64,000 nucleotides of DNA from Trinickia violacea (GCF_005280735.1 NZ_CP040077.1:4526001-4590000), one strand, 5' to 3'. Counted from the first letter of the stretch, positions 32,700 to 41,856 are shown. Notes: generated by a model not told the origin, from the sequence alone. A program made the numbers and translations.

Positions 32700-34061
32700 T
32701 CAGCTCTTCTTTTTTGTCGGGCGCACATAGCCGCCCTTCGACGTTTGCGTCTTGTCGTTCAGAACGAGCATGCCGTCGGGCACGTCCTTCCAGACCGTCG
32801 TGCCCGCCGCGATCGTCACGCCGCGCCCGACGCGCACCGGCGCGACGAGCTGCGTATCGGAGCCGACGAATACATCGTCTTCGATCACGGTGCGGTGCTT
32901 GAACGCGCCGTCGTAATTGCAGGTGATGGTGCCCGCGCCGACGTTCACGCGCGCGCCGATGTCGGCGTCGCCGATATAGGTCAGATGATTGGCTTTCGAG
33001 CCGTGTCCGAGCACCGCGTTCTTCACTTCGACGAAGTTGCCGACGTGCGCTTCGTCCGCGAGCGATGTGCCCGGACGCAGCCGCGCGTACGGACCGAGCA
33101 CGACTTGCGCGCCGACTTGCGCGCCTTCGATGTGCGTGAACGCATCGATGCGCGTGCCCGCGCCGATCGCCGCATCGCGGATCACGCAGTTCGGGCCGAT
33201 CGTCACGTTATCGGCCAGCGTCACGCGGCCTTCGAACACGCAGTTCACGTCGATCGAGACGTCGCGCCCGCATTCGAGCGTGCCGCGCACGTCGATTCGC
33301 GCCGGGTCGGCGAGCGTGACGCCGGCCGCGAGCAGTTCGGCCGCGACGTTGCCCTGATGCACGCGCTCCAACTCGGCAAGCTGCGCCTTGCTGTTCACGC
33401 CGAGCGTTTCCCATTCTTCGTCGGGCTGCGTCGTCACGATGTCGAAGCCCGCTTCGATCGCGCGCTCGACGACGTCCGTCAGGTAGTACTCGCCCTGCGC
33501 GTTGTCGTTCTTGAGCGAAGCGAGCCACATCGCGAGCTGCGCCGTCGGCGTCACGACGATGCCGGTGTTGATCTCGCGGATCTTCTGCTGCTCGGGCGTC
33601 GCGTCTTTCTGCTCGACGATGCGCTGAACGTACCCGGCCTGATCGCGAACGATGCGCCCGTAGCCGGTCGGATCGTCGAGCGTCACGGTGAGCACGCCAT
33701 AGCGGCCTTCCACGGCCGCGTCGGTCAGGTGCTTCAGCGTGCTGGCCTTCGTGAGCGGCACGTCGCCGTAAAGCACGAGGGTGGGTTGCGACGGATCGAG
33801 GAGCGGCAGCGCCTGCTGGACCGCGTGTCCGGTGCCGAGCTGTTCGGTCTGCAGCGCAAACTGCACATCAGGCGCGGCGACGGCCTCACGGACCTGCTCG
33901 GCGCCATGACCGACCACCACGACGAGCCGCCCGGGCTTCAACGTGCGTGCGGTATCGATCACATGGGAGAGAAGCGGCCTGCCGGCCAGAGGATGAAGCA
34001 CCTTGGGCAGCGCGGAACGCATCCGCTTGCCGGCGCCTGCCGCCAAAATCACGATGTTCAT
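32700..34061 (-). CDS. glmU: Bifunctional UDP-GlcNAc pyrophosphorylase / glucosamine-1-phosphate acetyltransferase
   Basis: The 453-residue protein has an N-terminal nucleotidyltransferase (MNIVILAAGAGKRMRSALPK, LVLYGDVPLTKAST) and a C-terminal left-handed beta-helix of hexapeptide repeats with the acetyltransferase residues (GPYARLRPGTSLADEAHVGN, NYDGAFKHRT). It performs the last two steps to UDP-GlcNAc in the cytoplasm. Together with glmS downstream it forms the complete hexosamine branch apart from glmM. Confidence 0.97.
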   Translation of the reverse strand: MNIVILAAGAGKRMRSALPKVLHPLAGRPLLSHVIDTARTLKPGRLVVVVGHGAEQVREAVAAPDVQFALQTEQLGTGHAVQQALPLLDPSQPTLVLYGDVPLTKASTLKHLTDAAVEGRYGVLTVTLDDPTGYGRIVRDQAGYVQRIVEQKDATPEQQKIREINTGIVVTPTAQLAMWLASLKNDNAQGEYYLTDVVERAIEAGFDIVTTQPDEEWETLGVNSKAQLAELERVHQGNVAAELLAAGVTLADPARIDVRGTLECGRDVSIDVNCVFEGRVTLADNVTIGPNCVIRDAAIGAGTRIDAFTHIEGAQVGAQVVLGPYARLRPGTSLADEAHVGNFVEVKNAVLGHGSKANHLTYIGDADIGARVNVGAGTITCNYDGAFKHRTVIEDDVFVGSDTQLVAPVRVGRGVTIAAGTTVWKDVPDGMLVLNDKTQTSKGGYVRPTKKKS

Positions 34062-34168
34062 GGCATCGGCGAAGAGAGGAGTTTTGAGCGGGCCATTCTA
34101 GCATGTGGGTTGCGACGCCATCCCTTGCTATGAGGCCGCACGCACCCTCATTCCTCGGATTCGCGCCG

Positions 34169-34197
34169 GGCATCCGGAAGCGGCGGCGCCGGATGCC
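34169..34197. terminator. Possible hairpin terminator downstream of the GNAT gene
   Basis: GGCATCCGG and CCGGATGCC form a 9-bp perfect stem with an 11-base loop just after the GNAT stop at 34206. No T-run follows on the minus strand, so it would be factor-assisted or only an RNA-stabilising hairpin ahead of glmU. Confidence 0.4.
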
Positions 34198-34205
34198 GCC
34201 GTGCG

Positions 34206-34928
34206 CTATCGGCTCGCCGCTTGCGCGCTGCGAATGGCCGTCAGGGACCTGCGCTGCCTGCCCTCGGCATCGAAGTTTTCCGGGGCGAGCCATTGCTCGA
34301 ATTCCGCGCGCCGTGCGGGCCATTCCTTATCGATGACCGAAAACCACGCGGTGTCGCGGCTGCGCCCTTTGTAGACGATCGCCTGGCGGAAGATCCCTTC
34401 GAACTGGAAGCCGAGACGCGCCGCCGTCTCGCGCGAAGGCGCGTTCAAGCTATCGCACTTCCACTCGTAGCGGCGATAGCCGAGATCGTCGAAGACGTGC
34501 TTCATCAGCAGGTACTGCGCCTCGGTCGAGACCGTGGTGCGCTTGAGCAACGGCGAAAACGCGACGAAACCGACTTCGATCACGCCATTGGCCGGATCGA
34601 TGCGCATCAGCGCCAGCGTGCCGACGGCGCGCTGCGTTTTCAGATCGATCACCGTGTAGTGCAGCGGATCCTGGCTGGCGGCGATCCGCTCGGCGTACTC
34701 GCGGTAGGCCGCGGCATCGGCGAACGGGCCGGACGACATGTAGGTCCAGTCTCGGCCGTCTGCGGCTTGGCGGTAGGCGTCGTAGAGATCGGCGGCGTGC
34801 TTCGACGCGTCGAGCGGCTCGAGCCGGCAAGCGCGGCCGTCGAGGGAAACGCGCGGCGGCTGCGGACGCGCGGTCCAATCGGGAACCGGTTCGCCGACGG
34901 GTTGCTGATAGGGGTTCGTGGTTGCCAT
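34206..34928 (-). CDS. GNAT family N-acetyltransferase (RimJ/RimL type)
   Basis: The 240-residue protein has the GNAT core: VGTLALMRIDPANGVIEVGF, LLKRTTVSTEAQYLLMKHV, and the RimL-like end CDSLNAPSRETAARLGFQFE, IFRQAIVYKGRSRDTAWFSV. It should acetylate an amino group using acetyl-CoA; the target is unknown. ATG 34928 has AAGGA upstream; the frame extends a little further 5' without a ribosome site. A small GNAT-like fragment lies on the opposite strand at 35072-35170. Confidence 0.9.
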   Translation of the reverse strand: MATTNPYQQPVGEPVPDWTARPQPPRVSLDGRACRLEPLDASKHAADLYDAYRQAADGRDWTYMSSGPFADAAAYREYAERIAASQDPLHYTVIDLKTQRAVGTLALMRIDPANGVIEVGFVAFSPLLKRTTVSTEAQYLLMKHVFDDLGYRRYEWKCDSLNAPSRETAARLGFQFEGIFRQAIVYKGRSRDTAWFSVIDKEWPARRAEFEQWLAPENFDAEGRQRRSLTAIRSAQAASR

Positions 34929-35071
34929 GACCGATTCCTTGATTGAGTGAAGCGCGACGGCGCGTCGGACAACCCACAATTTACGAAAATCGTGGTGCTA
35001 GCGAAAGATCCACACCGCCCCACTTTCCTAGAACCACGACAGGCCCCCACACCGGTCGAAACGAGCGCATC

Positions 35072-35170
35072 ATGCCCGACGGCCACAAGCGCAACTCCGT
35101 GCGCTTTTCCATCATCGATACCGAATGGCCGGACGTGAAAGCCATGCTGGAAAAGAAAATGGCGCGATAG
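35072..35170 (+). pseudogene. C-terminal fragment of a GNAT acetyltransferase gene
   Basis: The 32-codon frame (MPDGHKRNSVRFSIIDTEWP, ending KAMLEKKMAR) reads like the last strand and helix of RimJ/RimL GNAT enzymes and parallels the FSVIDKEWPARR ending of the intact gene next door. The match may begin a few codons upstream (GRNERI). The acetyl-CoA-binding core is missing, and upstream DNA to 34943 has no GNAT similarity in any frame I could read. It is best seen as a decayed remnant. Confidence 0.6.
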
Positions 35171-35198
35171 GTATCGTTACGTATCGCGCCATCCGGGA

Positions 35199-36194
35199 TC
35201 AGAGATCGTCGAACTGGACGATCGAAATCGGCTTGCCGCCGGGTCCGCCGATGCCTTCGGAAGCATCGGTCGAGCACGGCTCTTCGTCGAAGGCGATGTC
35301 GCCCGCCGGATCGGCCTCGCCCGTCGCGCGCAGGCTCGTGAACGGGAACAGGCCCGTATCCATCAAGTGCGACGGCACGACGTTCGACAGCGCGTTGAAC
35401 ATATTCTCGACGCGCCCCGGGAAGCGCTTGTCCCACTCGCGAATCAACGCCTTCATCTCCGCGCGCTTCAGGTTCGGCTGACTGCCGCACAGATTGCACG
35501 GGATGATCGGGAACTCGCGCAGCTCGGCGTATTTCTCGAGATCGGTCTCCTTCACATATGCGAGCGGGCGAATCACGATGTTCTTGCCGTCGTCTGATTG
35601 CAGCTTCGGCGGCATTCCCTTCAGCTTGCCGCCGTAGAACAGGTTCAGCAGCAGCGTCTGCAGGATGTCGTCGCGATGGTGGCCGAGCGCGATCTTCGTC
35701 GCGCCGAGCTCGCCGGCGACGCGGTAGAGAATCCCGCGCCGCAGCCGGGAGCACAGCGAGCAGGTCGTCTTGCCCTCGGGCACGAGGCGCTTGACGATGC
35801 TGTACGTATCCTGATTCTCGATGTGAAACGGGATGTCGAGCTTGGTCAGGTACTCGGGCAGCACGTGTTCGGGAAAGCCGGGCTGCTTCTGGTCGAGATT
35901 GACCGCGACGATGTCGAAATCGATCGGCGCGCGTTCGCGCAGACGCAACAGGACGTCGAGCATCGCGTAGCTGTCTTTGCCGCCCGACAGGCACACCATC
36001 ACCTTGTCGCCTTGCTCGATCATGTTGTAGTCGCCGATCGCCTGGCCGACGAGGCGCGCGAGACGCTTGAAGAGCTTGTTGTTCTCGTACGCCTCTTTTT
36101 GCTCATGGCGTGTGAGCGCGCGGCGTTTTCCGGCTTCGGCGCCGCCGGCTTCGGCGCTGACTGCGCCGTCCGTCAGGATCTCAGAAGCGCTCAT
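35199..36194 (-). CDS. ttcA: tRNA 2-thiocytidine(32) synthetase
   Basis: The 331-residue protein has the PP-loop ATP motif VMVCLSGGKDSYAMLDVLL and the two cysteine motifs of TtcA, TTCSLCSRLRRGIL and IPCNLCGSQPNLKR, which hold an Fe-S cluster. It thiolates C32 in a set of tRNAs. ATG 36194 (MSASEILTDG) has AGAGGA upstream and lies 3 bp after the folB stop, so the two genes are co-transcribed; the longer open frame upstream is a shadow of folB. Confidence 0.95.
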   Translation of the reverse strand: MSASEILTDGAVSAEAGGAEAGKRRALTRHEQKEAYENNKLFKRLARLVGQAIGDYNMIEQGDKVMVCLSGGKDSYAMLDVLLRLRERAPIDFDIVAVNLDQKQPGFPEHVLPEYLTKLDIPFHIENQDTYSIVKRLVPEGKTTCSLCSRLRRGILYRVAGELGATKIALGHHRDDILQTLLLNLFYGGKLKGMPPKLQSDDGKNIVIRPLAYVKETDLEKYAELREFPIIPCNLCGSQPNLKRAEMKALIREWDKRFPGRVENMFNALSNVVPSHLMDTGLFPFTSLRATGEADPAGDIAFDEEPCSTDASEGIGGPGGKPISIVQFDDL

Positions 36195-36196
36195 GC

Positions 36197-36592
36197 TCAG
36201 TCCTCTTTGATGCGGAAAACTTCGACGCCCACGGCGTCGCAGTCCGGATAAACGTCGGGCTTTTCCGTCGATACGGCCACGGCGCGCACGTGCGGATGGG
36301 CGAGCATCGCTTTCGCGACGTCGTCGCAGAGCGTTTCCTGCAGGTGGATATGCCCTTGCTCGACGCGCTTCGCGATCGTCGCGCGCATGAAATCGTAGTC
36401 GACGACTTCGCGCAGCTTGTCTTCCACGGGCGTGGACAGTGCAAGCGGCACGAACAGCTCGACGTTGATGATCACGCGCTGTTCGCCGCGCTTCTCGAAG
36501 TCGTGCACGCCGATGTTGATGTACACCTCGTAGTTGCGCAGGAAGAGCCTGCGGCAGTCGGCGAGCCGGGGGTGCGAGAGTGCGGCAACCAT
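36197..36592 (-). CDS. folB: Dihydroneopterin aldolase
   Basis: The 131-residue protein fits FolB: LFLRNYEVYINIGVHDFEKR, QRVIINVELFVPLAL, VVDYDFMRATIAKRVEQGHI and HLQETLCDDVAKAML, where the conserved Glu and Lys residues of the active site lie. It cleaves dihydroneopterin toward 6-hydroxymethyl-dihydropterin in folate synthesis. The next gene upstream on the same strand encodes a pteridine-reductase-like SDR, giving a pterin-related pair. Confidence 0.92.
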   Translation of the reverse strand: MVAALSHPRLADCRRLFLRNYEVYINIGVHDFEKRGEQRVIINVELFVPLALSTPVEDKLREVVDYDFMRATIAKRVEQGHIHLQETLCDDVAKAMLAHPHVRAVAVSTEKPDVYPDCDAVGVEVFRIKED

Positions 36593-36686
36593 GTTCGTTC
36601 CAGTCTAAAAAGGGGCGTGGCGGGCACGCTAAATATTCGCTTGGGGCGACGCGGGGCTTCGATGCCTCCACGCGCCGTTCAACAGC

Positions 36687-37547
36687 TCAAGTCAAAAACA
36701 TCACGTCGCGCGGCAGCGGCACGAGGTGCTGGCCGCCGTCGACGACGAGCGTCGTGCCGGTCACGCCCGGCGCGTCGGCGAGATAGCAGGCCGCCGCCAC
36801 CAGATCCTCGGGCCGCGACGCGCGGCCAAGCGGCGTCACGCGGTGCGCGGCGGCGAAGCCTTCCGGCGTCTGGTCGGCGGACTGGAGCGTGAGCCCCGGC
36901 GCGAGGCCGACCACCCGCACTTTCGGCGCGAGCGCCTGCGCGAGCGTCACCGTCGCCGTCTGCAGCGCGGCCTTCGACAGCGTGTACGACAGATAGTCGG
37001 GATTCAGGTTATAGAGCTTCTGATCCAGCACGTTGATGACGACCGCGCGCAGCGTTTCGTCCTCGGCCGCCGACGCGGGCGTCGCGTCGTACAACGCGCG
37101 CGCCAGTGCGAGCGGCGCGCCGACGTTGATCGCCATCGACGTCAGCAGGTTGTCGTAAGCGACATCCTGCGCCGTGTCTTCCTCGAAGCGCGACGCGTTG
37201 TTGACGACGCAGGTCAGCCGGCCGAACGCCGCGACGCAGGCGGGGACGAGCCGCGCCACCTCGGCCTCGACGGCCAAATCGGCCTGCAGCGCCACTGCGC
37301 GGCGGCCGAGCGCACCGATTTCGGCGACGAGCGCCTGCGCTTCCTCGCGCGACGCGCTGAAATGCACGGCGACGTCCCAGCCGCGCGCCGCAAAGCCGAG
37401 CGCGAGCGCCCGGCCGATGCGGCGGGCAGCGCCGGTAATCAGCACGGCGCGCGAGGAAGCGGAAGCGCCGGGCTCGCCGGAGCGTTCTGCGGCCGCGCTG
37501 GAGCGTTTAGCGGCGGAATTGCCGGAAATGTCGAACGAGACGGTCAT
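36687..37547 (-). CDS. SDR family oxidoreductase, pteridine reductase / FolM-like
   Basis: The 286-residue short-chain dehydrogenase has an NADP-binding VLITGAARRIGRALALGFAA motif in which Arg replaces the usual middle Gly, as in pteridine reductases and FolM. VVNNASRFEEDTA and the catalytic YTLSK (in NLNPDYLSYTLSKAAL) follow. A FolM-like dihydrofolate/dihydromonapterin reductase role is supported by folB 95 bp downstream on the same strand. The first ~30 residues are a Ser/Ala-rich extension, so a later start is possible. Its start lies only 13 bp from the divergent midA start. Confidence 0.85.
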   Translation of the reverse strand: MTVSFDISGNSAAKRSSAAAERSGEPGASASSRAVLITGAARRIGRALALGFAARGWDVAVHFSASREEAQALVAEIGALGRRAVALQADLAVEAEVARLVPACVAAFGRLTCVVNNASRFEEDTAQDVAYDNLLTSMAINVGAPLALARALYDATPASAAEDETLRAVVINVLDQKLYNLNPDYLSYTLSKAALQTATVTLAQALAPKVRVVGLAPGLTLQSADQTPEGFAAAHRVTPLGRASRPEDLVAAACYLADAPGVTGTTLVVDGGQHLVPLPRDVMFLT

Positions 37548-37560
37548 TTACAATGCCGGG

Positions 37561-38748
37561 ATGAATCAAAAAGCTCACCAACCCGATAGTTTACCTGCTC
37601 CCGGTCCGACCGCGCTCGGCGCGTCCGAAAAGCTCGTCGCGCTAATCAGCGACGAGATCGCCGCGGCCGGCGGCTGGCTGCCCTTCGATCTCTACATGGA
37701 ACGCGCGCTGTACGCGCCGGGACTCGGCTACTACAGCGGCGGCGCCGTCAAATTCGGGCGCCGCGCCGAGGACGGCAGCGACTTCGTCACGGCGCCCGAA
37801 CTCTCGCCGCTCTTTGCCGCGACGCTCGCGCGCCCGCTTGCGCAGGCGCTCGAAGCGAGCGGCACGCGGCATCTGATGGAGTTCGGCGCGGGCACGGGCA
37901 AGCTCGCGGCGGGCCTGCTGGTCGCGCTCGACGCGCTCGGCGCCTCGTTCGACAGCTACTCGATCGTCGATTTGTCCGGCGAGCTGCGCGAGCGGCAGCG
38001 CGAGACGATCGAAGCCCAGGCGCCGGCGCTCGCGTCGCGCGTGCGGTGGCTCGACGCGCTGCCCGAGACGTTCGAAGGCGTCGTGATCGGCAACGAAGTG
38101 CTCGATGCGATGCCGGTGCGCCTGTTCTCGCACGCGGGCGACCTATGGCGCGAGCGCGGCGTTGTGTTCGATGGCGGCGCGCTCGCGTTCGAAGACCGCC
38201 CCGTGACCTCGCCGGCGGACGCGGCCTTGCTCGCCGAAACCGGAATCGCGGGCGACTACGTCACCGAAACGCACGAAGCGGGCCGTGCCTTCACGCGCAC
38301 GATCTGCACGATGCTCGCGCGCGGCGCGGCGTTTTTCATCGATTACGGCTTTCCGCGCCACGAGTACTACCATCCGCAGCGCGCGCAAGGCACGCTGATG
38401 TGCCACTACCGGCATCGCGCGCACGGCGATCCGTTCGTCTACCCCGGCTTGCAGGACATCACCGCGCACGTCGAATTCACCGGAATCGCCGAAGCCGGCG
38501 TCGAAGCCGGCGCGGATCTGCTGGGCTACACGTCGCAAGCGCGCTTTCTGCTGAACGCGGGCATCACCGACGCGCTCGCCGAGTTCGATCCGAACGACGC
38601 CGCCCGCTTCCTGCCTGCCGCCAACGCTGTGCAGAAGCTGATTTCGGAGGCCGAGATGGGCGAGCTCTTCAAAGTGATCGCGTTCTCGCGCGGTATCGAC
38701 GGCACGCTAGACGCCTTCGCGCGCGGCGACCGTTCCCACACGCTCTGA
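37561..38748 (+). CDS. Class I SAM-dependent methyltransferase, MidA/NDUFAF7 family
   Basis: The 395-residue protein starts MNQKAHQPDSL and shows the MidA features: GGWLPFDLYMERALYAPGLG, DFVTAPELSPLFAATLARPL, the SAM motif HLMEFGAGTGKLAAGLL and VVIGNEVLDAMPVRLF. The mitochondrial homologue methylates an arginine of complex I; the bacterial target is not established. It is divergent from the SDR gene with 13 bp between start codons, so promoters must lie inside the opposite coding regions. Confidence 0.9.
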   Translation: MNQKAHQPDSLPAPGPTALGASEKLVALISDEIAAAGGWLPFDLYMERALYAPGLGYYSGGAVKFGRRAEDGSDFVTAPELSPLFAATLARPLAQALEASGTRHLMEFGAGTGKLAAGLLVALDALGASFDSYSIVDLSGELRERQRETIEAQAPALASRVRWLDALPETFEGVVIGNEVLDAMPVRLFSHAGDLWRERGVVFDGGALAFEDRPVTSPADAALLAETGIAGDYVTETHEAGRAFTRTICTMLARGAAFFIDYGFPRHEYYHPQRAQGTLMCHYRHRAHGDPFVYPGLQDITAHVEFTGIAEAGVEAGADLLGYTSQARFLLNAGITDALAEFDPNDAARFLPAANAVQKLISEAEMGELFKVIAFSRGIDGTLDAFARGDRSHTL

Positions 38749-38764
38749 GTCTGGGCGACTCGCG

Positions 38765-38959
38765 ATGATCCGCTGGCTCTTCACCACCTTCATCGCGGTC
38801 GCGATCCTGTCCGGCTCGTGGCCGTGGCTCAAGAAGATCGGCATCGGCCGGATGCCGGGGGATGTCACGCTGAGAATCGGCGGACGCCAGTATCCGTTTC
38901 CGTTTATGTCGACTTTGGTTGTGTCGATGGTGGTGTCGTTGTTGGTGCGGTTGTTTTGA
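38765..38959 (+). CDS. DUF2905 small membrane protein
   Basis: The 64-residue protein has an N-terminal hydrophobic helix (WLFTTFIAVAILSGSWPWL), the family's GRMPGDVTLRIGGRQYPFPF turn and a second C-terminal helix (STLVVSMVVSLLVRLF). DUF2905 proteins are small two-helix membrane proteins of unknown role. It begins 16 bp after midA in the same direction and ends 17 bp before the convergent cca gene. Confidence 0.88.
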   Translation: MIRWLFTTFIAVAILSGSWPWLKKIGIGRMPGDVTLRIGGRQYPFPFMSTLVVSMVVSLLVRLF

Positions 38960-38976
38960 AGCGCCGGACCGCTGGA

Positions 38977-40215
38977 TCACCCCACCGCGATCACCCGCCC
39001 CACCGCCGCCACGCGCGCCTGATGCACCGCTTCCTTGATCCGCTCGGGCTGGCCCGCGCAGGTCTGCGCAACCGCGCCAGCATCGACCGCGCGCGCCGCG
39101 ATCAGCGCGTCTCGTAGCCGCCCGGCTTCGGGAAACGCGTGCGTCTCGAACCCGAGCCGCCCGCGCGCATCCGACTCGCACGCCTGCAGGAATTCGGCAA
39201 AACGCGCCGGTTTGCGCAGCGCGTCGCTGCGCTCGAAGAGGCGCACGAGCGCGGCCGCGCCCATCTCCATCACGCGATGAATATTGCCGTGCTCGCGCGC
39301 GACCAGCAGCGCCAGCTCACGGCAATCGTTCGGCACGCGGAGCCGGTCGCAGAGCGGTTTCAGCAACTCGACGCTGCGCCCTTCGTGGCCGATGTGGCGC
39401 GGCAGCACGTCCTCGGGCGTCGTCGCCTTGCCGAGATCGTGGGTGAGCGCGGCGAAGCGCACCGTCAGCGCGTAGCCCTGCGCCGCCGCGTGGTCGACGA
39501 CCATCATCACGTGCACCCCGGTATCGACTTCCGGGTGATAGTCCGCACGCTGCGGCACGCCGAACAGGTTGTCGATCTCCGGCAGAATGCGCGCGAGCGC
39601 GCCGCATTCGCGCAACACGCTGAACATCCGCGACGGCTTCTTTTCCATCAGGCCGCGCGATACCTCCTGCCAGACGCGCTCCGGCACGAGCGCGTCGACT
39701 TCGCCCGCCGCGACCATCGTCTTCATCAGTGCGAGCGTCTCGGGCGCGACGGTGAAGTCGTGAAAGCGCGCGGCAAAGCGTGCGAGGCGCAGGATGCGCA
39801 CCGGATCTTCGACAAACGCCTCACCGACGTGCCGGAAAACCCGCGCGTGCAAATCCGCCTGACCGTCGAACGGATCGATGACCGGCCCAGTCAGCTCGCC
39901 GTCCGGACGCACCAAGCGCGCCATCGCGTTGACCGTCAGGTCGCGGCGCGCCAGGTCCTCCTCGAGCGTGACATCGGGCGCGTAGAAGAACTGGAAGCCG
40001 TGATAGCCGGCGGCGGTTTTGCGCTCGGTGCGCGCGAGCGCGTATTCCTCATGCGTGTCCGGATGCAGGAACACCGGGAAATCCTTGCCGACCGGACGGT
40101 ATCCCTGCGCGACCATCTGCTCGGGTGTCGCGCCGACCACGACGTAATCGCGATCGGACACGGGCATGCCGAGCAGTTCGTCGCGAATCGCGCCGCCTAC
40201 TGCGTAGATATTCAT
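38977..40215 (-). CDS. cca: Multifunctional CCA-adding enzyme (tRNA nucleotidyltransferase with HD domain)
   Basis: The 412-residue enzyme starts MNIYAVGGAIRDELLGMPVS, followed by DRDYVVVGAT (metal Asp pair), RRDLTVNAMA and ILRLARFAARF, then an HD phosphohydrolase domain (ALTHDLGKATTPE, LVAREHGNIHRV). It adds CCA to tRNA 3' ends; the HD domain gives phosphatase and phosphodiesterase activity in this class. ATG 40215 overlaps the stop of the GST gene by 4 bp (ATGA). Confidence 0.95.
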   Translation of the reverse strand: MNIYAVGGAIRDELLGMPVSDRDYVVVGATPEQMVAQGYRPVGKDFPVFLHPDTHEEYALARTERKTAAGYHGFQFFYAPDVTLEEDLARRDLTVNAMARLVRPDGELTGPVIDPFDGQADLHARVFRHVGEAFVEDPVRILRLARFAARFHDFTVAPETLALMKTMVAAGEVDALVPERVWQEVSRGLMEKKPSRMFSVLRECGALARILPEIDNLFGVPQRADYHPEVDTGVHVMMVVDHAAAQGYALTVRFAALTHDLGKATTPEDVLPRHIGHEGRSVELLKPLCDRLRVPNDCRELALLVAREHGNIHRVMEMGAAALVRLFERSDALRKPARFAEFLQACESDARGRLGFETHAFPEAGRLRDALIAARAVDAGAVAQTCAGQPERIKEAVHQARVAAVGRVIAVG

Positions 40216-40859
40216 TCGTCTTGGTCGAGATAGGCGACGGGGTGCGGTTCGACCATTGCGTCTTCGATCCACGCGGCCACCGCCGGCAGCGCCGTGATTC
40301 GCGCCGCGTACGCCTGCGCCTCGTCGGACAGCTTCGGCGTGTACGTCCTGAAGCGCATCACGACAGGCACGTACATCGCATCGGCAATGCCGAACTCGCC
40401 GAACAGAAACGGGCCGCCGTGCTTGGCCAGGCACTCGCGCCAGATTGCATCGACGCGCGCCACGTCGGCGAGCGCGCCCGGTGTGGCGCCCTTGCCCGGC
40501 CGCTTCGCACGAATGTTCATCGACATCGACGAGCGCATTTCGCCGAACCCCGCGTGCATTTCGGCGCACACGCTGCGCGCGTGCGCACGCGCCGCCGCGT
40601 CGCGCGGCCACAGCGCGTGTTGCGGGTAGCGCTCGGCGAGCGTCTCGACGATCGCGACCGTTTCCCAGACCGAGCCGCCGTCGTCGCCGACCAGACACGG
40701 CACCTTGCCCGACGGCGAATGCTCGAGAATGCGCGCATTCGTATCGGGCTCATTCAACCAGATCACGACTTCCTCGAACGGAATGCCGAAATGCTTCATC
40801 AATACCCACGGACGCATCGACCACGACGAATAGTTCTTGTCACCGATTATCAGCTTCAT
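40212..40859 (-). CDS. Glutathione S-transferase family protein
   Basis: The 215-residue protein has the thioredoxin-like N-terminal domain MKLIIGDKNYSSWSMRPWVL with a Ser-rich active-site region, SPSGKVPCLVGDDGGSVWET (cis-Pro and glutathione-binding residues), and an all-helical C-terminal domain. It is coupled to cca by a 4-bp overlap, a conserved arrangement in Burkholderiaceae as far as I recall. Substrate unknown. Confidence 0.9.
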   Translation of the reverse strand: MKLIIGDKNYSSWSMRPWVLMKHFGIPFEEVVIWLNEPDTNARILEHSPSGKVPCLVGDDGGSVWETVAIVETLAERYPQHALWPRDAAARAHARSVCAEMHAGFGEMRSSMSMNIRAKRPGKGATPGALADVARVDAIWRECLAKHGGPFLFGEFGIADAMYVPVVMRFRTYTPKLSDEAQAYAARITALPAVAAWIEDAMVEPHPVAYLDQDE

Positions 40860-40899
40860 GTTCTAGGCAAGAGGCAGGTTGGATGGATGGACAGACACG

Positions 40900-41856
40900 T
40901 CAGCGGCCCGCATGGGCGCGAAACGCGTTGAAGCGTGAACGCAACGACGCGCCGCTCAGATACACCGGCGCGATGACATCGATTCCGACCGGCTCGACGC
41001 CCAATTCCGGCGCGAGCGGGCCGTGCATCACGCTGTCGATCTTCATCGAGTCGAGATTGTCCCGCGTGAGCATCGGCTCCCCGGGAAGCATCTCGAACGA
41101 AAGCGCCTGAAGCCGCGCGAGCGTGTCCGGCAAGCGGACGATGCGGGCCTCGCGGCCGATCGTTTCGCCGCAAAACTTCACCAGTTGCTCGAGCGTGTAC
41201 ACCGCCGGGCCGCCGAGTTCGTAAGTATGCCCGCCCGCGGCATCGAGATCGAGCACGTTGACGATCGCCTTCTCGACATCGCCGACGTAGACCGGCTGGA
41301 ACTTCGCGTCCGGCTTGGCGAGCGGGATCACGGGAAACATGCGCTGCAGGAACGCAAACGTATTGAGGAACGCGTCCTCGGGGCCGAACACGACCGACGG
41401 CCGGAAAATCGTCCAAGCCAGCGCCGCCGACGCGTGCACGGCCTTCTCTCCGTCGCCTTTCGAACGCAGATACATGCTCGGCCCGCGCGGATCGGCGCCG
41501 ATCGCGCTCACGTGAATCAGCCGGTGCACGCGCTTGCCTTCGCAAGCCGCGACGATCTTCGACGGCAACTCGACATGCAGCTTCGCGAACCCGGGGCCAT
41601 AGGGATCGCCTCTGCCGCCATGCAGCGTGCCGACGAGATTGACGACCGCGTCCGCCCCCTCGACGAAGCTCGCGAGCTGAACGGGATCGAAGACATCGGC
41701 TTCGATGACGTCGACCGGGAGGAGCGTGAGATGACTCGCGTTCTGGCGGCGGCGCGTGGCAATTCGCACGTCTTTGCCCGCGGCGATCAGCGCGTTCGTG
41801 AGATGGCTGCCGATGAAACCCGAGCCGCCGATGAGGGCAATGCATTGATGTCGCAT
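40900..41856 (-). CDS. NAD(P)-binding atypical SDR, complex I NDUFA9-like
   Basis: The 318-residue protein has an N-terminal Rossmann motif CIALIGGSGFIGSHLTNAL, DAVVNLVGTLHGG, RLIHVSAIGADPRGPSMYLR and the later RPSVVFGPEDAFLN. This matches the NDUFA9-type group of epimerase-like SDRs; the mitochondrial member binds NADPH within complex I, while bacterial ones are often linked to quinone or redox functions. GGGAG lies 6 bases before the ATG. It follows the lytic transglycosylase gene in the same direction by 93 bp. Confidence 0.88.
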   Translation of the reverse strand: MRHQCIALIGGSGFIGSHLTNALIAAGKDVRIATRRRQNASHLTLLPVDVIEADVFDPVQLASFVEGADAVVNLVGTLHGGRGDPYGPGFAKLHVELPSKIVAACEGKRVHRLIHVSAIGADPRGPSMYLRSKGDGEKAVHASAALAWTIFRPSVVFGPEDAFLNTFAFLQRMFPVIPLAKPDAKFQPVYVGDVEKAIVNVLDLDAAGGHTYELGGPAVYTLEQLVKFCGETIGREARIVRLPDTLARLQALSFEMLPGEPMLTRDNLDSMKIDSVMHGPLAPELGVEPVGIDVIAPVYLSGASLRSRFNAFRAHAGR

